Part shown: piece by piece, positions 55,789-64,000 of the stretch
How the letters are laid out: every line of letters starts with the position of its first letter
Position numbering within the stretch: the stretch's first letter is position 1
From: Didymella arachidicola
Lineage: Eukaryota; Ascomycota; Dothideomycetes; Pleosporales; Didymellaceae
Assembly: GCA_016630955.3 (NCBI GenBank)
Contig: CM049993.1
Location: forward strand, 744,001 to 808,000
Reading direction: 5' to 3'
DNA length: 64,000 nucleotides
Position numbers and translations under genes: made by a program
Notes under the pieces: generated by a model
The model's database searches: none
What the model saw: the letters and a program-made list of their open reading frames with translations, nothing else
Told to the model about the DNA's origin: nothing

Positions 55789-56916
55789 TTACATCTTCTT
55801 CTCAGCAACGACCTCGTACTGCTCGTCTACAACCTCCCCAGTCCGCTCGTCTACAGTCTTTCGCGCACCCATCTTGCAAATCTGGACTCTGTCAATCCGT
55901 ACATCCTCCGCCCAGATGAAATCCTTGTACGCCTCGATCAGATTGCTCGCATCGAATCTCATCCAGCTCTTGGACTCTGATATGCGCTTTCCCCCGTGCT
56001 CTGGCTTCTCCACCTCTCCTTCCCCGTGTCGATGCCGCTCATCAACGCCGTCCCTATCCCTTATCCCCGTGGCCGTCGCACCAATAGCCCGCGCCCCCGC
56101 CTTCCCACCCTTCGCCTTCGCATAAACAGTATTAAGAACCGTAGCATGCAGCCTCAACCCCCTCCCACCCCTTACAACCCACCCCCCCTCCTCAAACCCC
56201 CTCCTCAAACTCTCCCCAAACCCCAACAACCTCCCCGTCCCATCAACCGGCTCAGCATACAAAACACTCGTCTGCCGCGGCTTCTGCATCGGCAGCAGGC
56301 CTCTCAGCTGCACACTTAACACATCCGGGTCTGCTTGCGCGGCGTTCATTGGAGGTGGGTTCGCGACGGCGCCGAACCCCTCACTTACGGTGGGGGTGTC
56401 GATGCCGGCGTCTGCGAGGGTTTGCGTTGTGATGCCGTGGAGGAGCTGTCTGATGTCTAGGGATTGGAGGTGGGTTGTTGCGGCTGATAGTTGGGAGGGG
56501 GATAAAGACATTACGCCTAGTGTGAGGTGAAGTGTGTTGACTAGACGGACGGCGTGGGCTGGGACAGGCGTGACTTTTTCGACGTCTGAGCGGAATTCGG
56601 AGAGGGCTTGGGAGAGGCGCGGACGGTTTGTGGAGGTGACGAGGGGGAAGCAGAGGAAGTGCGTTAATGGGGGCTTTTTGGTCTTTGGTTTGTTGTGCGT
56701 GTTGGCGCGGTTGGTTGAGGCTGGTGGGGAGATGTTGCGAGACAATGTGGAAGAGGATTGCAGTGTTGACTGGATGTCGTTGATGTCTTTCGTGTACCGC
56801 GTGTCTTCTGTGAAATCATTGTATTCGACTTTATTCTTCCTTTTCCCCATGATGAAGGTTGGTTTGACGAAGTGAGTTTTCTTGGCTGCCTGGTGAAGTA
56901 TTGAGGAGCGCAGCAT
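55789..56916 (-). CDS. ASCC1/AKAP7-like 2H phosphoesterase-domain protein, 375 aa
   Basis: Single exon. The central and C-terminal part matches the AKAP7 NLS / ASCC1 domain (2H phosphoesterase fold) with two H-x-T motifs: HLT at His130 in VNTLHLTLGVMSL, and HAT in RLHATVLNTVY near residue 257. Such proteins bind or cleave 2'-5' or 2',3'-cyclic nucleotides or RNA ends; in animals ASCC1 belongs to the ASC-1 complex. The leader is basic (MGKRKNKVEYNDF at residue 23), which could be a nuclear signal. The Met at residue 23 (position 56850) is an equally plausible start, since the first 22 residues look mitochondrial-like or non-conserved. There is a charged insertion near residues 285-310. Confidence 0.82.
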   Translation of the reverse strand: MLRSSILHQAAKKTHFVKPTFIMGKRKNKVEYNDFTEDTRYTKDINDIQSTLQSSSTLSRNISPPASTNRANTHNKPKTKKPPLTHFLCFPLVTSTNRPRLSQALSEFRSDVEKVTPVPAHAVRLVNTLHLTLGVMSLSPSQLSAATTHLQSLDIRQLLHGITTQTLADAGIDTPTVSEGFGAVANPPPMNAAQADPDVLSVQLRGLLPMQKPRQTSVLYAEPVDGTGRLLGFGESLRRGFEEGGWVVRGGRGLRLHATVLNTVYAKAKGGKAGARAIGATATGIRDRDGVDERHRHGEGEVEKPEHGGKRISESKSWMRFDASNLIEAYKDFIWAEDVRIDRVQICKMGARKTVDERTGEVVDEQYEVVAEKKM

Positions 56917-57491
56917 GAGGCGCCGTGGGGTATCAAACGAGTGTAGTAGTAGCGACTGAGAGTACCGAACACCGACGTCAACGCCAACACCGGAAGCACG
57001 GCAATCTTTGGGTCTCGGCGCGCTTGTTGCGCTTACGAATCACGTGTCACGATAGTGCTTTGGTGTTGAGGTGCGGTAGCCAGGGATGACGTACCGATCT
57101 TGACCCCACCCGCACGTTGCCTCGGGTCTTTTCTCGGCGCATCTGTACACTACGCTATCGGCGTAAGGCTGGAGCGCACGCTACGGCACTGGGATCAAGA
57201 GGTAAAGTGACAGTCAGTGCTTTTCAAAACGCTGTAAGTCTATGGTATTCAAAGAACCGAGTCGTAAAGCAGGATTCAGGGGCTGGCTATGGAGACGAGC
57301 TGATCCTGATGATGACATGGCCACGAAACTCCCGGGCCTGAGCGGCCTCGATGCAGGTGCTGCGTGTCATGGCGGGTGAGGGAGCAGCGGCTGTCTGTGG
57401 ACGCCGTGCTGCCTCGCTGTACATATCCCACCGTGCGCCTGGCGTGCCTCAAGGTGAAACTAGAAGGCACGTCGAGAGCGGGCGGCGGCGC
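56917..57491. other. Intergenic region
   Basis: 575 nt holding the ypd1 3' flank and the promoter of the 2H-domain gene. No gene seen. Confidence 0.45.
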
Positions 57492-58177
57492 TCATTCGTC
57501 GTCGTTGTAGAACTTCTTGAGCACCTTCTCGACCTCATGGAACTCGTCCTTGGCCTGCTTGATGATCTTCTCAAGGCTCTTCAGCGCCTCTTCTTCCTTG
57601 ATGTCTTTTGTGCCCGTCTCGTCCTTCAGCTGGCCGTAGTGCTGGATCTTCTCGCACGAGTCCTTGACCTTGGTCAGGCCGAGCGTCGCGGACGAGCCCT
57701 TGAGGAAGTGCCCGAGCTCGCTAAGCGTCTTGAGGTCCTTCTTCTCGCTGGGAGACAGTCAGCAATGCACTGATGAAGGAGGCTGGAGGCCAAAGCGGTC
57801 ACACGCACAGGTTGGTGTCCATCTTGACAAAGGTGCCCTCAGCCTGGGTGAAGAAGTCGTAGACGATGCTCTGCGAGAACTCGCGCTCCGCCTCGTCCTC
57901 GTCCATCTCGAGGATCTGCTCGAAGGTGGACGGGTCGATGCTATCCTCTGCGCCGGGGATCGACATGATGCCGCCGTCACCGTTCACGCTCTGTGCAAGT
58001 CAGGAAGGATTCTAGGTTTTGCGTGCGCAGTGCGGGGAGACAAGGTGCGATATGAATATGCAGCGTGCAACTCTGGGAGTGCGCATGCGTAGAGGGACAC
58101 GGGGTGGAAGGAGCAACGTGATAGCAATGGAGGGGCACACCAACCCTGTCTTCATCCTTTACTGAGCTAGGCGCCAT
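57492..58177 (-). CDS. ypd1: Histidine phosphotransfer protein Ypd1, 3 exons, 156 aa
   Basis: Carries phosphate from hybrid histidine kinases to the Ssk1 and Skn7 response regulators, controlling the HOG stress pathway. Exons (read downward) 58145-58177, 57809-57990 and 57492-57747; introns of 154 and 61 nt with phases 0 and 2. The HPt signature is in exon 3: GHFLKGSSATLG with phospho-accepting His85, followed by the helix with CEKIQHYGQ. The acidic helix before it (EMDEDEAEREFSQSIV) and the FFTQAEGTFVKMDT helix match Ypd1. Length is close to Saccharomyces Ypd1 (167). The start is a short exon of 11 codons, chosen for splice quality. Confidence 0.93.
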
Positions 58178-60450
58178 CTTGCTTGCGAATACGCGACAGC
58201 CCGCGAACAACCCAAATCAGCCGGTACGGGTGAGACAGGCAACACCACTTTCAAAGTCGCAGCGCTGCGAGGCAAGGTCCAGAGGTGAGGCCGGACGCGA
58301 CAGATAATTTTTACGTGTCGCAGGAACGTGGATCTGGAGAGGTACCAGACTCAATAGCTGCTGCAGACCGAGCGTGTGCGTGCGCGACCGATTCACTGGG
58401 AATCCTCGATTTTAGCTTAGTGTATGACGAAGTGCTGAGGGTCGGCCCGCCGAATTTTGAGCGCCGTTGTCAGTGTGTGGGAGACTGGGGAGCAGCGGCG
58501 GCGAGCAGCGGAAAGTGCTGACTGCGGTAAGAGATGGAAAAGTTCAAGAGAGGGATGCCTGCGTGTGTTCGGCAGTGTGAAGCCTAAAAGCACGGTATTA
58601 ACCCCCTCTGGTTCGCTCTGAGCTTGCAGATTCTTCGGAGTCAGGTAGCCGAGAAGTGCGGCGGCAGCTATTCTGTTCACGGTAGGAGAGACGACGTAGG
58701 GTAATTCGGCGACTCAATCGAGATGACAGGAAGAAGCAATTCTGGCAGTGGGGTGTCACGGGAGCACTACTCATATATATCCAAACGCCCTGCGGTCTGG
58801 AAATTAGACTGGTTGCATCACCGTGGGAGCAGTGATGGGCATGAGAATAGGCTCGCAATGAGTGGATCCCTCGACGTCAACCGGCAGCCCTGAGCCAGCG
58901 CTCGCCGCCCATCATCGGTGCATGTCTTCTTCGTTGACCCCTCCACGACCTCTCTGGCAACACAAGCACACTCAGCCCAAGGCATCCCTTCCTCAGGTCG
59001 CGACCACGAGCAACTTGCATGTGGATACCTCCACCTCGGATCTGTCAGTGTGCGCGCCATGAGTTGACTCTACGGCTGACAACGAGCTATCTCGTACTGG
59101 TTTGTCCCAGAGAGGACATACTCTGGACGCCAAGTTTAGTTGGTGGTCTAGATGTGTTCGAACAGAGTGGCATCGCTGAGAAGGGCCTGTCGAACGCGCT
59201 GAATTAAAAGGTGAAGCGTCCGGGCGGGATAACCGTGATCCTTCAAACGAAACGACGTCACTCTTCCAGTCGTCATACTGCATGGAGAGATCTGACCCTG
59301 CATCTCCCCGTTACGCTCGCCCTCGAGCATCTGTTCGAATTATTATTTATCAGGTAGACATGCCTCATGAACATAACTTTGGAGCTGTCATCTATTTAGA
59401 GCTGAGGCTTGACGCACCCGTGCCCATCTCAACGACGCAGGGTCGTCAAGACGTGTACCTAGAGCCCTACCGCACGTCTCATTCCCCACAACGCCAACGC
59501 CCTATTTCGGCAGGTAAAACCTGATACTGCGTTTGGGAGCGGCTCGTCCGGCCTCCTCCGAGCTACACAGTAGCTTCGCAGGCGGTTACGAGCCCTGCTC
59601 CTCGTCTACCTCAATCCATCTCTCCCTCACAAGGAGCTTCCTGCATCACCACCCATCTCGCTCACTGATCCACGCTGATCCACAGCCACGCTTACACCAT
59701 CTGCACAAAAAATAATGGACACCTCTAGCCGCTGACCTTATCAAAAGTGTCCGACTTTTTTTTGTCTAGGTGGTGCATAGGTCTCTGGAAAGCGGACACA
59801 GATCAGAGACCGGGCTTGGACTCGGATTCGCTTCGGCCTGGTTTCCTGCCGGGTTCAACGGAGAGTCAGGGGCGTGCACTGCATGAATGATGGACTCATG
59901 ACGTGCCAAGAGGGGTGCTGGACCCTGGATTCTTCTTTGGCAAGGAGCGGGCAGGCGTGGCCGCGGCGAATGGGAGCAGTGCGAGGGAAGTGGTTAGGCA
60001 ATCATCGATTTTGCAAATATGCTATGGTGAGAAAGGCACGAAGTGAAGCTGACGTGCTGCTCGAAGTTCAGACTCGCGGTGAAGAAGAGGCTATACTGTT
60101 GAGGGGCAAGATCTGCTTTTCACCATGGGAGCATCACGCCCGACGAGATGTGGGGGCAGATGCAGGATCAGGGTACGGAGCACTGCCGATCCGCAGATAA
60201 TTTGTTCCTAAAAGCCGAAGGCCGAAGCATGTGGGGGTGAGCAACCTGTGCCGGTCAATGAAGCTTCGAGAAAAAAAAAAGTGGTGAGGGAACATTGGAG
60301 GCCTAGTTGTGTATCGTAAAGTTGAACGTAAATTTTGGTCGTGCACCACGCAACGTAGTCTAGTGCTTGTTCTGTATAGTACAATGTACCATTCACGCCA
60401 TGCTATGCCGAATATCCGAGAACCCTGAATCAGAACGAGCAGCTACGAGC
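58178..60450. other. Intergenic region, 2.3 kb
   Basis: No supported gene. Contains a TATATAT patch near 58772, a T run near 59756, a short direct repeat (CTGATCCACG twice near 59666) and an A run near 60271. Frames on both strands are short and lack protein character. The left end holds the ypd1 promoter and the right end the aat1 3' flank. Confidence 0.5.
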
Positions 60451-61934
60451 TTAGCCCTTGACCTTGTAGATGGCCTCGGCAAGACGCCCGACATTCTCGC
60501 TGGTGATGCCAGCCACTGAGATACGGCCGTCCTTGGTAGCATAGACGGAGTGCTGCCGTTGTCAGTATGCAATAATTTTGGTTGGGATGGGTTACTAACC
60601 TTGTCGGCGAGCTCGGTCATCTGCTCAGCAGTCAGACCAGTGTAGGCGAACATGCCGATCTGAGATGTGATGTGGCTCCAGTCGTGCTTGCTGCCGAGCT
60701 TCTCGAGGTTCTCCTTGAGCAGAGCACGCATGGTGATGATGCGGTCGGCCATGCCCTTGACCTCACCGAGCCACTGCTGGTTGAGAGAGGAATCGTTCAG
60801 GATCTCCGAGGCAATGCGGGCACCGTGAACGGGAGGGTTGGAGTACAAGGGGCGGACAAGGATTTTGATCTGGGAGTCGACGCGTTTCTTCTCCTCGGCC
60901 GACTCGCAGACGATGGAGAAGGCACCGACACGCTCGCCGTACAGACCCATGTTCTTAGCGAACGACTGGGCAAGGCAGGGGCGGAGACCCTCCTTGATGA
61001 AGTGGCGGAGGGCAAAGGCATCCTTGTTGGTGTCGCCAGAAGCGAAGCCCTGGTAGGCCATGTCGAAGAAGGGGTAGTGGTCGCCCTCCTTGACAGCCTC
61101 GGCAATCTTCAGCCACTGCTCCTCAGTAGGGTCAACACCGGTAGGGTTGTGGGCGCAAGCGTGGAGCAGGACGATGCTGTTCTTGGGCAGAGCCTTGATG
61201 TCGGCGACCATGCCGTCGAAGTCGAGGCCAATGGTGTCCTTGTTGTAGTACCTGTACTTCTCGACCTTGAGGCCAGAGTCCTTGAAGACGGCCGCGTGGT
61301 TTGCCCATGATGGGGTGGGGATGTAGATGGTCTTCGCGTGAGGGTAGTGACGCTCGAGGAAGGCGCCGCCGATGCGGAGGGCACCGGTGCCGGAGATGGT
61401 CTGGGTGACAGCGACACGGTCCTCGGCGAGGACCTGCGAGTCGGAGCCGTAGGCGAGCTCGAGAGCAGCCTTGGTGAACTTGGGAACACCAGTGATGCCG
61501 GCGTATTCCTTGTCAAGGGCCGAGTCGATGATCTTCTTCTCAGCCTGCTTCACCGAGGGCAGGACGAAGGGCTTGCCCTTGTCGTCACGGTAGGCACCAA
61601 CGCCTGGGGCCGTCAGTCGCAGTCGAGATGGACAGGGCCGTCAGCTACTCACCGAGGTTGATCTTCTTGGGGTTGGTGTCGGCCTTGAAGGCCTCTGTGA
61701 TACCAAGAATGGCCTGCGGTCAATGGTGAGCTGTGTCCATGTCTAGTCCAGCGTGCTTCGAGACATACATCCTGCAACTGTGTTAGCAACGCACAAGCTT
61801 CTTCCGTTGCGCAATTGACTCACGGGAGGACCCTGCGGCACGCTCGACCATGCGGAGGCAGCGCGAACGCCGGCCTTGACGGTGAACTTGTTGTTTGCTG
61901 CGGCGCGCAGCGCGGTGCGGGATGTGCTGAGCAT
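60451..61934 (-). CDS. aat1: Mitochondrial aspartate aminotransferase, 5 exons including a 3-nt exon, 426 aa
   Basis: PLP enzyme interconverting aspartate/2-oxoglutarate and oxaloacetate/glutamate, part of the malate-aspartate shuttle. Exons (read downward): 61824-61934, 61769-61771, 61653-61713, 60600-61603 and 60451-60552; introns of 52, 55, 49 and 47 nt. Residues 1-30 form an Arg/Ala-rich mitochondrial presequence. The family signature around the domain start is GPP-D-AILGITEAFKAD; the Asp is supplied only by the 3-nt exon GAT, which sits between a TTGCAG acceptor and a GTATGT donor. Other marks are GVGAYRDDKGKPFVLPSV, HNPTGVDP, FDMAYQGF and the Schiff-base Lys275 in SFAKNMGLYGERVGAFS. If the microexon were skipped, the protein would lack just that Asp. 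Confidence 0.94.
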
Positions 61935-62340
61935 GATGGATGACTGTGTGGGTGTGTGATGGAAAGTGGCACGTCAATTGAGGGAAGAGGGAGAGAGACG
62001 GCGCTCGATGCGAAGCTGTTTGCTAGCCAGTGGTCTGAGAGTCACCAGAAATCTGGGGAACGAGAGCTACATCGGAGAGTTGGCCGTAGCGGTAGCCGAC
62101 AGGCAGAGGCGCTTGGCCAGAGCTTGGGGCGAGCTGCAGCATCCTTGCCTTAAGTCCGACACCAGCGATAATTTTCTGGCACGCGCTGTGAAGACGCGTT
62201 GGAACCAGACCGTAGAGCGTGACGCCTCAGCACTACCGCCTCAGCACTGACAGCTGCCAACCAGGCTTGGGACTGCATGACGCAGCGATAGACACCTCTT
62301 CTCGCCGTAAACGTCTCCGACCGGTGGCCCACGCCTGAGT
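61935..62340. promoter_or_regulatory. Divergent promoter aat1 / gep3
   Basis: 406 nt between the starts of two genes for mitochondrial proteins. No clear TATA element. Shared regulation is an inference from layout only. Confidence 0.45.
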
Positions 62341-64000
62341 ATGCGCCCTGCCCTGCGACACGCCCGGACGCTGCTGAACCACGATGCGCTGCAGGCCTCG
62401 ATCCCGGCGTTCCTATGTCCTGCCCTGCTGAGACCTGCCGGCCAGGCGCCTCGCCGCTATGCGAGGCCCGCACAGCGCTTCTCAACGTTCGGGCGAGCGC
62501 AGCACGAGGCCTCAGCAGCCCTCGCTTCCACCGGTGCCAGCGACAGCGAACCCCCGAACGCGCCCCCCCGCAGCACCCAGCAAGAGCACAGATCGCTGCC
62601 AAGAGCATGTCCTGGATGCGGCGCGCCATCGCAGCTGTATGACAAGAAGGAGGCGGGCTTCTACAACGTCGACAGGGGCGCAGTGCGCGCGTACCTGAAC
62701 TGGAACCCTGCCAAGGCCCAGCAAGCTACGCAGGAAGACGACGTCTACTCGAGAGCGCTGAAGGATGCAGACCCCGAGCTGCTGAAGGAGCTGGGCGTGC
62801 TCGACACACCCACAGTCACCGAGGCGCTGTCTCCAGACACGCCCGTATGCGACCGCTGCCACAACCTGATACACCACAGCGTAGGCACGCCGATACACCA
62901 TCCGACCGTCGAGTCGATCCAGGCGACCATCTCCGAGTCGCCCCACCGCCGCAACCACATCTACCACGTCGTCGACGCCGCCGACTTTCCCCTCTCCATC
63001 ATCCCCAATCTCCAGTCATCACTGCGCATACCCAAGCTGCGGACACAAAACCGTCGAGCAAAGCACAAGGGATGGGTAGCAAACGACCGCATCGCTGAGG
63101 TCAGCTTCATCATCACGAGGGCAGATCTGCTGGCGCCGAAGAAGGAGCAGGTAGACACACTCATGCCATACATCACAGAGGTGCTCCGTGATGCGCTGGG
63201 TCGAGACAACAACAAAGCCCGCCTTGGAAACGTGCGACTCGTCAGTGCAAAGCGCGGGTGGTGGACAAAGCAGGTGAAAGAGGACATTTGGGACCGCGGC
63301 GGCGCAGGCTGGATGGTCGGCAAAGTCAACGTCGGCAAATCCAACCTGTTCGAAGCTGTGTTCCCCAAAGGACGAGGAGCTGACTACCAAGACGTCCGGA
63401 AGATTCGCAGCGCCGCCGAGCGTGAGGCCATGATGAACGCCGCCCAGTCGCTCGAAGACCTCACACGCGTCCAGAAACAGCTTGCAGACGAAGACGCCGA
63501 GGTGGAGCGCTACAACAACCGCCCAAACGTGCACATCCACCAGCCACCACGAGCCCTCGACCGCGATCCAGAAGAAGAGGACGAAGAAGAGGACCCCGAC
63601 GCCCTCCTCCCGCCACCACAGCCATACACACCCTACCCCGTCCTCCCCATCGCCTCCTCCCTCCCCGGGACAACCGCCTCCCCAATCCGCATCCCCTTTG
63701 GCAAAAACCGCGGCGAACTCGTCGACCTCCCCGGCCTAGCACGCACATCCCCCGGGCTAGAAACCTTTGTCCTCCCCGCGCACCACCAATCCCTCACCAT
63801 GACCTCCCGCCTTAACGCCGAGCGCCTCTCCCTCAAACCCGGCCAATCCCTCATCCTCGGCGGCGGCCTCATCCGCATCACCCCCCTCCACCCCTCCACC
63901 ACCTTCCTCGCCTACTCCTTCACACCCCTCCACGCACACATAACCCGCACCGAAAAAGCAGCCGCATATCAAACCCAGACCTCAGACCGCACCCTCCAAG
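62341..64000 (+). CDS. gep3: Mitochondrial circularly permuted GTPase, Gep3/YqeH type, 5' part
   Basis: Start of Gep3 (genetic interactor of prohibitins 3), a YqeH/NOA1-type GTPase thought to help mitochondrial small-subunit ribosome assembly. The frame is open from ATG 62341 to the window edge (553 codons) and continues beyond it. Residues 1-60 are an Arg-rich presequence. A treble-clef zinc finger is made by CPGC at residue 90 and CDRCHNLIHH near 170. The GTPase motifs occur in permuted order: G4-like TRAD near 259 (IITRADLL), the SAKRGWW G5-like site, the P-loop GKVNVGKS at 327-334, and DLPG (G3) at 462. An acidic/Pro-rich insertion lies near residues 405-430. No intron is needed within the visible part. 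Confidence 0.9.
   Translation, partial: MRPALRHARTLLNHDALQASIPAFLCPALLRPAGQAPRRYARPAQRFSTFGRAQHEASAALASTGASDSEPPNAPPRSTQQEHRSLPRACPGCGAPSQLYDKKEAGFYNVDRGAVRAYLNWNPAKAQQATQEDDVYSRALKDADPELLKELGVLDTPTVTEALSPDTPVCDRCHNLIHHSVGTPIHHPTVESIQATISESPHRRNHIYHVVDAADFPLSIIPNLQSSLRIPKLRTQNRRAKHKGWVANDRIAEVSFIITRADLLAPKKEQVDTLMPYITEVLRDALGRDNNKARLGNVRLVSAKRGWWTKQVKEDIWDRGGAGWMVGKVNVGKSNLFEAVFPKGRGADYQDVRKIRSAAEREAMMNAAQSLEDLTRVQKQLADEDAEVERYNNRPNVHIHQPPRALDRDPEEEDEEEDPDALLPPPQPYTPYPVLPIASSLPGTTASPIRIPFGKNRGELVDLPGLARTSPGLETFVLPAHHQSLTMTSRLNAERLSLKPGQSLILGGGLIRITPLHPSTTFLAYSFTPLHAHITRTEKAAAYQTQTSDRTLQ

Noticed and set aside
1..64000. CRISPR arrays, rRNA, insertion sequences
   Set aside because: None seen. 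The organism is a eukaryote and no regularly spaced repeats, rRNA cores or transposase motifs appear.

Overview
This window is nuclear DNA of a filamentous ascomycete (Pezizomycotina), most likely a Dothideomycete. The genes carry short introns, mostly 48-75 nt, with GT...AG ends and CTAAC/CTGAC-type branch sites. The gene set includes a haem-dioxygenase/P450 fusion of the Ppo type, a cytochrome b5-sphingolipid desaturase, a Zn2Cys6 regulator and an 11.8-kb exon encoding a Tom1/HUWE1 ligase. The class-level call rests partly on a recalled repetitive protein family and is less certain.

Left part (1-29.5 kb). In order: an MFS sugar transporter; a possible 70-residue two-exon gene; a broken VWA/RING protein gene; a small secreted cysteine-containing protein followed by a decayed paralogue; a Nudix diphosphoinositol phosphatase (aps1 type); arginyl-tRNA-protein transferase (ate1); trans-2-enoyl-CoA reductase (tsc13); a PpoA-like oxylipin synthase; a broken member of a family with a GHKL-like start; and a delta-8 sphingolipid desaturase. 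Intergenic gaps are long and three loci are decayed, so this half looks accessory-like between housekeeping islands. Tsc13, Ppo and the desaturase all act on fatty acyl or sphingolipid substrates.

Right part (29.5-64 kb). These genes are mostly intact and conserved: tom1 (HECT E3, 3992 aa), a BLOC-1 subunit 1-like protein, ubc13 (E2), an Mtc5/WDR59-type GATOR2/SEA subunit, a Zn2Cys6 transcription factor, a conserved protein of unknown function, an ASCC1/AKAP7-like 2H phosphoesterase, the histidine phosphotransfer protein ypd1, mitochondrial aspartate aminotransferase (aat1), and the start of the mitochondrial GTPase gep3, cut by the window end. Ubc13 and mtc5 diverge from one promoter; aat1 and gep3 diverge from another, and both of those products are mitochondrial. 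Ubiquitin/N-degron functions (ate1, tom1, ubc13, the broken RING gene) recur through the window.

Most unusual observations: a probable 3-nt microexon in aat1 that supplies a conserved Asp; three in-frame stops without net loss of frame in the VWA/RING gene; a tandem secreted-protein pseudogene; and a degenerate multi-exon GHKL-like gene that still keeps good splice sites. No tRNA, rRNA, CRISPR array or intact transposon was found.
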